DNA of 60,591 nucleotides. Origin: an uncultured Gammaproteobacteria bacterium. Lineage in GTDB: Bacteria > Pseudomonadota > Gammaproteobacteria > GCA-001735895. The stretch covers positions 1 through 60,591 of the forward strand of contig CAMYON010000004.1 of the NCBI GenBank assembly GCA_947260025.1, written 5' to 3'. Below the pieces are notes generated by a model. That model ran no database searches. It was not told where the DNA came from and saw nothing but the letters and a program-made list of their open reading frames with translations. This document shows positions 16,353 to 24,348 of the stretch, one piece after another; position 1 is the stretch's first letter, and each line of letters starts with the position of its first letter. The translations under genes were made by a program, and so were the position numbers.

Positions 16353-17219
16353 TTACTTCCGGGTCAATCGACGTATCAGGCTCGAGGTATCCCAGCGGCC
16401 CCCTCCCATCTCCTGCACCTCGCCGTAAAAGTCGTTAACAATGCGAGTAATCGGCAGCTCGGCCCCGTTTCTCTCGGCCTCCTCGAGGCATATCCCGAGG
16501 TCCTTGCGCATCCAGTCGACCGCGAACCCGAATTCGAACTCGTCGTCGAGCATGGTATTGCCGCGATTCTCCATCTGCCACGATCCGGCGGCGCCTTTTG
16601 AAATGACGTCGACAACCTTGTGGCCATCGAGACCGGCGCGTTGCGCAAAGTTAAGGCCTTCAGACAGACCCTGCACCAGACCCGCAATGCAAATCTGGTT
16701 GACCATCTTGGTTAACTGCCCGGCACCGACGTTACCGAGCAATTCCGCCGCGCGAGCATAACTCATGATAACCGGGCGCGTCGCGTCGAAGGTCGCCTGG
16801 TCGCCGCCAATCATAACGGTGAGCACGCCGTTTTCAGCGCCCGCCTGCCCGCCCGACACCGGCGCGTCCAGAAACGGCACATGTGATTTTTCCGCAATTT
16901 CGCGAGCAACATTCGCCGACGCCGTCGTATGATCGACCAGAATAGAGCCGTCCTTGCACCCGGCAAGCACACCGTCGTCGCCGTATACCACCGAACGCAG
17001 GTCATTGTCGTTACCGACCATCATGAACACGAAATCGGCGTCCTCGGCGGCCTCGCGCGGGGTTAAACCGAAATCACCCGTGTATTCCTGGCACCACTTT
17101 TCGGCTTTCGCGGTGGTCCGGTTATAGACCCTGGTCTGATACCCGGCATTGGCGAGATGTCCCGCCATCGGATAGCCCATGACGCCAAGCCCTATAAAGG
17201 CGACTTTTTGCTTGCTCAT
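16353..17219 (-). CDS. Beta-hydroxyacid dehydrogenase (GarR/MmsB family)
   Basis: The 288-residue NAD(P) enzyme has the N-terminal motif FIGLGVMGYPMAGHLANAG at residues 9-27. The family substrate-binding signature FLDAPVSGGQAGAENG follows at about residues 115-130. The catalytic lysine lies in GAGQLTKMVNQ at about residue 170. Relatives act on tartronate semialdehyde, 3-hydroxyisobutyrate or related acids. The methylmalonate-semialdehyde dehydrogenase at 59177 is too far away to specify the substrate. Start ATG is preceded by CAGGAG. Confidence 0.9.
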   Translation of the reverse strand: MSKQKVAFIGLGVMGYPMAGHLANAGYQTRVYNRTTAKAEKWCQEYTGDFGLTPREAAEDADFVFMMVGNDNDLRSVVYGDDGVLAGCKDGSILVDHTTASANVAREIAEKSHVPFLDAPVSGGQAGAENGVLTVMIGGDQATFDATRPVIMSYARAAELLGNVGAGQLTKMVNQICIAGLVQGLSEGLNFAQRAGLDGHKVVDVISKGAAGSWQMENRGNTMLDDEFEFGFAVDWMRKDLGICLEEAERNGAELPITRIVNDFYGEVQEMGGGRWDTSSLIRRLTRK

Positions 17220-17289
17220 ATCTACTCCTGGTAATTAATGCAGCGGCAATTCTACACGAGGGCAAGATTGGACGCTGCAGTTTGATTTT

Positions 17290-19461
17290 TCAGGCCGGCT
17301 GCAGGTTAGCCATGCTCGCGATCAGCCATTTGCTACCGGCGTCCTCGAAGTTTACCTGCACCCGCGACTGCGGACCCTGGCCTTCGAGATTCAGCACGAT
17401 ACCGTCGCCGAAACGCGCATGGTTGACGCGCTGACCGACAAAAAGACCGGTATCGGCCTCGGCGCGCTCGCGATGCATGCTCGGCGCGGCCTGCACCCCG
17501 GGCCGGGTAAACCGGGCTTTCGGCCGAACTTCCTGAATCAGGTCATCCGGGATTTCGCGCACAAACCGCGACAGCATATTGTAACTCTCGCCGCCATAGA
17601 GCCGGCGCACCTCGGCACTGGTCACCACCAGTTGCTCGCGCGCACGCGTGATGCCGACATAGCAAAGCCGACGCTCCTCTTCCATTCGTCCCGGCTCTTC
17701 GCTGGAACGCTGATGCGGAAACAGGCCTTCCTCCATGCCGACCAGGAACACCAGCGGAAACTCGAGTCCCTTGACCGAGTGCATCGTCATCAACTGCACG
17801 CAGTCCTCCCAGGCGTCGGCCTGGCCCTCGCCCGCTTCCAGCGCGGCATGCGCCAGAAACGCATCGAGTGTCGACATGTTCTCCTCGATCAGCGCATCGT
17901 GCTGATAGTTCTTGCCGGCGCCGACCAGTTCCTGCAGGTTCTCGACGCGCGACTGCCCTTTCTCGCTGCGGTCCTTTTGGAAATGCGCTTCGAGGCCGCT
18001 CATTTCGATACTGAGCTTAATCTGTTCGCCGAGCGGCAACTCGGCGAGCTCGGTCGTCATGCGGCGCACCAGATCGATATAGGCCTGCAGCGCGCTGCGG
18101 GCTCGTGACGTCAACTGGTCCGATTCCATCAGTTCCAGCGAAGCCGACCACAACGTCGCCGAACTGGCGCGCGCGTGGTGACGAATCTCTTCGATCGTCT
18201 TCTGCCCGATGCCGCGAGGGGGATGGTTGACGGTGCGCTCGAACGCGGTATCGGTTGTCGGGCTCGAAATCATCCTCAGGTAGGCCAGCGTATCCTTGAT
18301 CTCGGCACGCTCGTAGAAGCGCAATCCGCCGTAGACGCGATAAGGAATACCGCGCATCACCAGGGTTTCTTCAAACTGCCGCGACTGCGCGTTGGAGCGA
18401 TACAACACCGCAACCTCATTGCGGTTGCGCCCCTGCTCAACCCAGTTCTCGATGCGATCGATGACGAAACGAGCCTCGTCCTTTTCGTTGTAGGCGGAGT
18501 AAAACATGATCGGTTCGCCGGCATCGCTCTGGGTCCACAATTCCTTGCCCAGGCGAGACTGGTTGTTATCGATCAGCGCGTTGGCGGCTTTCAGTATGGT
18601 GCCGGTGGAACGGTAGTTCTGCTCCAGTCGAATTACCTGGGTATTGGCAAAGTCCTGCTCGAAATGGTGGATATTCTCGATACGCGCGCCGCGCCAGCCG
18701 TAAATCGACTGATCGTCATCGCCGACCACGAAAACCGGCGTCTCGCTACCCGCCATAAGCCGCAGCCAGGCGTATTGAATCGCGTTGGTATCCTGGAATT
18801 CGTCGACCAGGATATGTCGGAAGCGGCGCTGGTAGTGTTCGCGGATGTCGTCGTTATCGCGAATCAGTTCGAGCACACGCAGCAACAGCTCCGCGAAATC
18901 GACGACACCGGCACGCTCGCATTGATCCTGGTACAGACGATAAATTTCGAGCATTTGTTGCTGGATCGGATCCTGGCCGGGATCGATATGCGACGGCCGC
19001 AGGCCTTCGTCCTTGTTGTGATTGATAAACCATTGCGCCTGCTTGGGCGGCCAGCGCGCTTCGTCCAGGTCGAGCTGACGCACCACGCGCTTGACCATGC
19101 GCAACTGGTCGTCACTGTCGAGTATCTGGAAACCCTGCGGCAGTCCGGCGGCCTCGTAATGCAGGCGCAGCATGCGATGCGCGAGCCCATGGAAGGTGCC
19201 TACCCACATCGCTGCAGCAGAAATCCCGAGCAGAGACTCCACACGCGCGCGCATCTCGCTGGCGGCCTTGTTGGTGAAGGTCACGGCAAGCACGCTGAAG
19301 GGCGACAGACCGTCGACCTCGCAGGCCCAGGCGATACGATGCGTCAACACGCGCGTCTTGCCGCTGCCGGCACCGGCAAGTACCAGCAAATGCCCTGGCT
19401 CGGCGCTGACCGCTTCGCGCTGGCGTTCGTTCAGGGAATCTATGAGGTGGGATACGTCCAT
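17290..19461 (-). CDS. uvrD: DNA helicase II
   Basis: The 723-residue superfamily 1A helicase acts in nucleotide-excision and mismatch repair with 3'-5' polarity. Walker A is LAGAGSGKTRVLTHRIAW at about residues 28-45, the DExx box is LVDEFQDTNAIQYAW at about residues 220-234, followed by VGDDDQSIYGWRGA and, near the C-terminus, TMHSVKGLEFPLVFLVGME. The C-terminal tail ends with a Tudor-like segment (GQRVNHARFGDGIVLNLEGQ) typical of UvrD/PcrA. Length and motifs favour UvrD over Rep. Confidence 0.95.
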   Translation of the reverse strand: MDVSHLIDSLNERQREAVSAEPGHLLVLAGAGSGKTRVLTHRIAWACEVDGLSPFSVLAVTFTNKAASEMRARVESLLGISAAAMWVGTFHGLAHRMLRLHYEAAGLPQGFQILDSDDQLRMVKRVVRQLDLDEARWPPKQAQWFINHNKDEGLRPSHIDPGQDPIQQQMLEIYRLYQDQCERAGVVDFAELLLRVLELIRDNDDIREHYQRRFRHILVDEFQDTNAIQYAWLRLMAGSETPVFVVGDDDQSIYGWRGARIENIHHFEQDFANTQVIRLEQNYRSTGTILKAANALIDNNQSRLGKELWTQSDAGEPIMFYSAYNEKDEARFVIDRIENWVEQGRNRNEVAVLYRSNAQSRQFEETLVMRGIPYRVYGGLRFYERAEIKDTLAYLRMISSPTTDTAFERTVNHPPRGIGQKTIEEIRHHARASSATLWSASLELMESDQLTSRARSALQAYIDLVRRMTTELAELPLGEQIKLSIEMSGLEAHFQKDRSEKGQSRVENLQELVGAGKNYQHDALIEENMSTLDAFLAHAALEAGEGQADAWEDCVQLMTMHSVKGLEFPLVFLVGMEEGLFPHQRSSEEPGRMEEERRLCYVGITRAREQLVVTSAEVRRLYGGESYNMLSRFVREIPDDLIQEVRPKARFTRPGVQAAPSMHRERAEADTGLFVGQRVNHARFGDGIVLNLEGQGPQSRVQVNFEDAGSKWLIASMANLQPA

Positions 19462-19663
19462 TCACGGCAGGTTTCAAACACTAGCTGGCATTGTAACAAT
19501 TCGTGATTCGCGCGTAAGCAGCAAACTTGAAAATATGGGTAACATTCCCACCCAGACCTGCGCGGAGTGACGGGGAATCCCGTAATCAGGGCAATTGAAA
19601 AAATGGGTTTTCTTAATAGAAGCCGGTTAACTACTGTGGAGTTTCCGGGATGACTTGCGGTTG

Positions 19664-19960
19664 CTAGATATAGCCGTCGAGGATTCGGCCGACTACCGGA
19701 GATTCGTCGACGACCTGCTGGTAGGTATTGATTGCGCGCCGGTTTTCCGGACTGATCTGGACGTTGTAAGCAGGGCGGTAAGAGCGGTCGGTTACCGTAT
19801 CGAGCAGTTCACCGCGGTAAACATAACCCGGCCGTTGCTGCTGGCGTGCATCACGAAAACCGGTGCTACTGCTATCCTCAACCGGGGTGACGGGCAGGGT
19901 CGCCGGCCGTTCGAGGCTGGTCGGAAAATGCATGGATCTAGCCGGGATTATGTAATTCAC
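19664..19960 (-). CDS. Small conserved-looking hypothetical protein
   Basis: 98 residues from the first ATG; a second ATG nine codons in (MHFPTSLERP) is an equally good start. The C-terminal half, YVYRGELLDTVTDRSYRPAY then NVQISPENRRAINTYQQV and GRILDGYI, has the form of short proteins I have seen in other gammaproteobacteria (…NLQIDPENRRAIDTYQ…G…VDGYV). There is no signal peptide or membrane segment. Function is unknown. TTGACA lies upstream in the AT-rich gap before moaE, but no clear -10 partner is evident. Confidence 0.6.
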   Translation of the reverse strand: MNYIIPARSMHFPTSLERPATLPVTPVEDSSSTGFRDARQQQRPGYVYRGELLDTVTDRSYRPAYNVQISPENRRAINTYQQVVDESPVVGRILDGYI

Positions 19961-20042
19961 GAATCATGCTCGCAGCTTATAGCTCAAAAACTCATATCTG
20001 GAAAATTTTACCGTTTGATTGTCAAAATTTTGGCGATTCCGT

Positions 20043-20492
20043 TCAATTATCCCATTTTTTTTGTGCAAATATGTCACTTTTTCGGGCTTCGACCCACTTT
20101 TCGCCTTGATCGCTGGCCTCTTTTTTCCAGAACGGCGCCTCTGTTTTGAGGTAATCCATGATGAATTCGCAGGCGGAAAAAGCGTCGCCGCGATGGGCGC
20201 TCGCCACCATGACCAGCACGATTTGATCGCTCGGCTTGAGCGCGCCAACCCGGTGAATAATGGCCAGATCAATGATTTCCCAACGCTCGCTGGCCCGCAT
20301 CGAGATGTCTTCGAGCGCTTTCTCGGTCATGCCCGGGTAATGCTCCAGCGTCATTTGCTGTAACGGGTCGCCTTCGAGGTCTCGCACCAGGCCGATAAAA
20401 GTCGCGATCGCACCGATGTCGCTGCGCCCGGCCGCCAGTTGGCGCTGCAGCGCGACGCTGTCGAAATCTTCGTGCTGAATTTTGATAATCAC
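20043..20492 (-). CDS. moaE: Molybdopterin synthase catalytic subunit MoaE
   Basis: 149 residues from the GTG at 20492, which has an AGG six bases upstream and lies eight bases past the moeA stop. Extending to an upstream ATG would run into moeA and add an unrelated N-terminus. MoaE dimerises with MoaD to add sulfur to precursor Z. Family features are GAIATFIGLVRD, LEHYPGMTEKAL, IIHRVGALKPSDQIVLV and the catalytic-lysine region FIMDYLKTEAPFWKKE. No moaD is adjacent. Confidence 0.95.
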   Translation of the reverse strand: MIIKIQHEDFDSVALQRQLAAGRSDIGAIATFIGLVRDLEGDPLQQMTLEHYPGMTEKALEDISMRASERWEIIDLAIIHRVGALKPSDQIVLVMVASAHRGDAFSACEFIMDYLKTEAPFWKKEASDQGEKWVEARKSDIFAQKKWDN

Positions 20493-20499
20493 ACTGACC

Positions 20500-21738
20500 T
20501 CACTCGAAAAACTGCGCAAACGGCAGGTAGTCGACGACCTCACCCCTGGAGACGGTTTGCTGTTCGGCAATCTCGACGAAACCATCGGCCCAGACGGTCG
20601 AGGTCAAAACGCCCGAGTCCTGGTTCGGATAAATCTGCACCACGGTCCGATTATCATGGTCGCGCGCCAGCCGCGCCCGCAGAAACTCGCGCCGACTATC
20701 GGGTTTCGGCCAGTCGAAATCGGCGTTCACCGGCAGCGCGATCGGTTTGCGCCAGCCGCGACCCTGCATGATCTGGATAACCGGGCACACGAACAGGCAA
20801 AAGGTCGCAAACACGGAAACCGGGTTTCCTGGCAGTCCCATGAAGGCGGTGCCGTTGATTTGCCCATAGGCGAGCGGTTTCCCCGGTTTGATGCCGATTC
20901 GCCACATGCGCAGTTCGCCGAGCTGCTCGATGGCGATGCGTACATGGTCTTCCTCTCCCACCGAAACGCCCCCGCTGGTCACCACCAGGTCGGCCCGGGT
21001 CGAGGCATGCTGCATCGCTTCTTTGGTCGCCGCCAGCGTGTCGCCGACCAGCCCCAGGTCGACGATTTCGCAACCCATCGCGGCCAGCAGACCGTGCAGG
21101 GTATAGCGGTTGGAATCGAAGATCTTGTGCGCAGCCAGCTTTTCGCCCGGTTCGATCAGCTCGTCGCCGGTGAAAAACATACCGACCCGCACCGGTTCGT
21201 ACACCGGCAGGGTTTGCAGTCCAACCGAGGCGGCCAGTCCGATATCCTGGGCGCGCAAACGGCAACCCCGGGCCAGAATGCGGGTGCCGCATTTGATGTC
21301 ATTGCCGGCGGGGCGAATATTGCTGCCAATGCCGGCGGGCAAGTCGAAGCTGATTTGCCCGTCAGCGGCCGTCACCTGCTCCTGCATGATGACGAGATCG
21401 GCGCCGGCGGGTACCGGTGCGCCGGTAAATATACGCGCGGCGGTGCCGGGCACCAGGGGCTCGGCGGCGGTTCCGGCTGGAATACGCTGCGAAATCGGCA
21501 AAGTGCCGCCTGTTGCCGAGGCCAGGTCCGCGCGCCTGATCGCGTAACCATCCATCGCTGACATGGCGCAACCCGGCACATCGATCGCAGATTCGATATC
21601 CGCGGCGAGCACCGAACCCAATGCGGCGCGCAACTCGACCTCGGCGACCTTGCCGATCGGAGCTATACCATCGGTTAATTGCGCCAGCGCATCATCATAG
21701 GCCAGCAAGTCTGGTGTATCGCAGGAATTCATAGCCAT
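20500..21738 (-). CDS. moeA: Molybdopterin molybdenumtransferase MoeA
   Basis: The 412-residue enzyme inserts molybdate into adenylylated molybdopterin. It shows SAMDGYAIRRAD near the N-terminus, IFTGAPVPAGADLVIMQEQV, and in the MoCF domain VTSGGVSVGEEDHVR and MGLPGNPVSVFATF. It precedes moaE in a two-gene molybdenum-cofactor unit and follows recG on the same strand across about 50 bp. Confidence 0.96.
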   Translation of the reverse strand: MAMNSCDTPDLLAYDDALAQLTDGIAPIGKVAEVELRAALGSVLAADIESAIDVPGCAMSAMDGYAIRRADLASATGGTLPISQRIPAGTAAEPLVPGTAARIFTGAPVPAGADLVIMQEQVTAADGQISFDLPAGIGSNIRPAGNDIKCGTRILARGCRLRAQDIGLAASVGLQTLPVYEPVRVGMFFTGDELIEPGEKLAAHKIFDSNRYTLHGLLAAMGCEIVDLGLVGDTLAATKEAMQHASTRADLVVTSGGVSVGEEDHVRIAIEQLGELRMWRIGIKPGKPLAYGQINGTAFMGLPGNPVSVFATFCLFVCPVIQIMQGRGWRKPIALPVNADFDWPKPDSRREFLRARLARDHDNRTVVQIYPNQDSGVLTSTVWADGFVEIAEQQTVSRGEVVDYLPFAQFFE

Positions 21739-21787
21739 TTATTAGAACGCAGCGCCGATATTCAGGCAACCTGTTCCTGTTATCCGG

Positions 21788-23881
21788 TCAACCGACATCG
21801 GTGTAATCCTGGCGCTCGCCGATCCAGTTGCGCAACAGTTCCGCACGCACCGCGGCATACTCCGGTTGCTGCATCAGTTTCGCCAACTCTTCTACCTGCG
21901 GAAACCACTTCTGGTCGCGCATCAGGTCGGCAATTCGAAAGCTCATCTCCCCGGTCTGGCGGGTACCCAGAACCTCGCCGGCACCTCGAATTTCCAGGTC
22001 CTTCTCCGCGATGGCAAAACCGTCCTGGGTGGAACGTATTATTTCGAGCCGTTTGCGCGCCAGTTCGGACAGGCTGTTTTTCACCAGCAGGATGCAAAAA
22101 CTTTCGCGCGCACCGCGCCCGACCCGACCGCGTAACTGGTGTATCTGCGCCAGCCCGAGGCGTTCCGGATTTTCAATGATCATGATGCTGGCATTGGGCA
22201 CGTCGACGCCGACCTCGATTACCGTGGTCGCTACCAGGATATTCGTCGCCCCCTGCTTGAAGGCCATGATCGCGGCTTCCTTTTCTCTCGGCTTCATGCG
22301 GCCGTGAACCAGGCCGATCGACAATTGCGGCAGCTGCTGGCACAACGTTTCATAGGTCAGCTCGGCCGCTTCGCACTGCAGCGCTTCCGACTCTTCGATC
22401 AGAGTGCAAACCCAGTAGACCTGCCCACCGCCGGCGCAGGATTCTGCGACTCGCTGGATCAGGCTGGCGCGCTGCTGCTCGGAAACGATCGAAGTTGTCA
22501 CCGGCTTGCGGCCCGGCGGCAGCTCGTCGATCTGCGAATAATCGAGATCGGCGTAAATCGACATTGCCATGGTGCGGGGGATCGGCGTCGCGGTCATGAT
22601 TAGCTGATGCGGCATTTCATCGTCACGAGTCTTGCGCTGCAGCGCCAGTCGCTGATCGACACCGAAACGATGCTGCTCGTCGAAGATGATAAAGCCGAGA
22701 CGTTTGAACTCGACGCTGGCCTGGAACAGGGCATGGGTGCCGATTACGACCTGTGCCTCGCCGGATGCGATCATGGCGGTCTTCTGCTCGCGTTTTTTAC
22801 CCTTGTCGGCTCCCATCAGCTTGACCACGCCGATACCGAGCGGTTCCAGCCACTGCCGAAAATTCTGGTAGTGCTGCTCGGCCAGGATTTCGGTAGGCGC
22901 CATCAACGCCGCCTGGTACCCGGATTCGATTACCGGCAGGCAGGCGAGCGCCGCGACCACGGTCTTGCCGGAACCCACGTCGCCCTGTACCAGCCGGATC
23001 ATCGGTTTGCCGGCGGCGAAGTCCCGCATCAAATCGGCCAGCACACGCTGCTGCGCGCCGGTTAGTTCAAACGGCAACGCGCGCGCCAGTTTATCGCGCA
23101 GCCCGTCATCCGGGCTGATCGCGGGCGTCTTGCGGCTGCGAACCTGGCGCCGGCGCTCGAGCAGTGCTAGCCGATGCGCAGCCAGTTCCTCGACGATAAA
23201 GCGATACTGCGCCGGGTGCCGATTACCGGCTATCAGGTCACTGTCGCGCTTGTTTTCAGGACGATGCAGACTCAGCATGGCCGAGCCGATGTCGGGAAAA
23301 TCGTTTTTATCGAGCCAGGCCTGCGGCAGGGTCTCGGCGAGGCCATCGCTTTGCAGCTTGTCGATGACCTGCGTCAGGATACGCTTGATCGATAGCTGAT
23401 GCAGGCCTTCGGTGGTGGGATAAATCGGGGTCAGGGTCTGCGGCAAGGGTGTCGGGTGCTCGCTATCGATCAGCTCGCACTCCGGATGTATCATTTCGAG
23501 TTCGCCCTGGGCGCTTCTGACTTCGCCGAAACAGCGCAACCAGTTGCCCTTCTCGAACAGCTTTTGCTGATTGGCGTTGAAGTAAAACAGGCGTACCGCG
23601 ACCACGCCGGTATTGTCGGCAAGCTTGGCGGCCAGCACGCGTCGCGACCGGCCCTGGCGCCGAAAGTGCACGCCCGTGTGCAGCACTTCGGCTTCGATCT
23701 GGCAGCGCTGTCCCGGCTGCAATGAACCGACCGGGCTGATGAAGGTACGGTCTTCGTAGCGTAGTGGCAGGTGGAACAGCAGGTCGCGCTGGGTTTTCAG
23801 GCCGAGCTTTTGCAGTTTTTCCGAGACCCTGGGGCCCACGCCCTTCAGGTAGCGCAGGCCCTGTTCCGACCAGTGTTCCAT
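21788..23881 (-). CDS. recG: ATP-dependent DNA helicase RecG
   Basis: The 697-residue branch-migrating helicase remodels stalled forks and Holliday junctions. The N-terminal wedge (OB) domain is followed by Walker A LVQGDVGSGKTVVAALA at about residues 295-311, the DEQH box IIFDEQHRFGVDQR and motif VI QLRGRVGRGARESF. Length is close to the family norm of about 690. It keeps its usual place downstream of spoT. Confidence 0.96.
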   Translation of the reverse strand: MEHWSEQGLRYLKGVGPRVSEKLQKLGLKTQRDLLFHLPLRYEDRTFISPVGSLQPGQRCQIEAEVLHTGVHFRRQGRSRRVLAAKLADNTGVVAVRLFYFNANQQKLFEKGNWLRCFGEVRSAQGELEMIHPECELIDSEHPTPLPQTLTPIYPTTEGLHQLSIKRILTQVIDKLQSDGLAETLPQAWLDKNDFPDIGSAMLSLHRPENKRDSDLIAGNRHPAQYRFIVEELAAHRLALLERRRQVRSRKTPAISPDDGLRDKLARALPFELTGAQQRVLADLMRDFAAGKPMIRLVQGDVGSGKTVVAALACLPVIESGYQAALMAPTEILAEQHYQNFRQWLEPLGIGVVKLMGADKGKKREQKTAMIASGEAQVVIGTHALFQASVEFKRLGFIIFDEQHRFGVDQRLALQRKTRDDEMPHQLIMTATPIPRTMAMSIYADLDYSQIDELPPGRKPVTTSIVSEQQRASLIQRVAESCAGGGQVYWVCTLIEESEALQCEAAELTYETLCQQLPQLSIGLVHGRMKPREKEAAIMAFKQGATNILVATTVIEVGVDVPNASIMIIENPERLGLAQIHQLRGRVGRGARESFCILLVKNSLSELARKRLEIIRSTQDGFAIAEKDLEIRGAGEVLGTRQTGEMSFRIADLMRDQKWFPQVEELAKLMQQPEYAAVRAELLRNWIGERQDYTDVG

Positions 23882-23905
23882 TCCATTTCGATTCGATCAG
23901 CAGCG

Positions 23906-24289
23906 CTAGCCGATGACCAGTACCGCGTCCATTTCAACCCCTACGCCCTTGGGTAAGGCGGCGACCCCGATCGCGGCGCGCGCCGGGTAGGGTTGCTGGA
24001 AATAGGTCGCCATGATTTCGTTAACGGTTGGAAAATTGCCGAGGTCGGTGAGAAAAATATTGAGTTTGACGACATCGGCGAGGCTGCCGCCGGAAGCCTC
24101 TGCCACTGCCTTGAGGTTATCGAACACCCGCGTGATTTCAGCTTCGATGCCGCCGCCGACAACTTCCATGCTGGCCGGATCGAGCGGAATCTGCCCGGAA
24201 ATATAAACCGTGTTGTCAACCTTGACCGCCTGTGAATAGGTGCCGATAGCCTGCGGCGCGTTATCTGTTTGAATAATGGTTTTCGCCAT
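23906..24289 (-). CDS. ridA: RidA family imine/enamine deaminase
   Basis: The 127-residue protein has the N-terminal family sequence [20 protein letters not shown] then [16 protein letters not shown], and the C-terminal [20 protein letters not shown] with the conserved arginine. RidA hydrolyses reactive 2-aminoacrylate-type imines from PLP enzymes. It occupies the slot between spoT and recG that holds trmH in Escherichia coli. Confidence 0.95.
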   Translation of the reverse strand: MAKTIIQTDNAPQAIGTYSQAVKVDNTVYISGQIPLDPASMEVVGGGIEAEITRVFDNLKAVAEASGGSLADVVKLNIFLTDLGNFPTVNEIMATYFQQPYPARAAIGVAALPKGVGVEMDAVLVIG

Positions 24290-24348
24290 GGAATAGCCTC
24301 CAGCTCAAAGATGTCGGATTATGCGGGTATTAAACACGCCCGCAATAC

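Noticed and set aside
16233..16601. 122-codon plus-strand frame crossing the AT-rich island into the dehydrogenase gene
   Set aside because: Its second half is antisense to a conserved gene and the first half is low-complexity AT-rich sequence with no ribosome-binding site.
18175..19506. 443-codon plus-strand frame opposite uvrD
   Set aside because: Antisense shadow; no recognisable domain and the opposite strand encodes an intact helicase.
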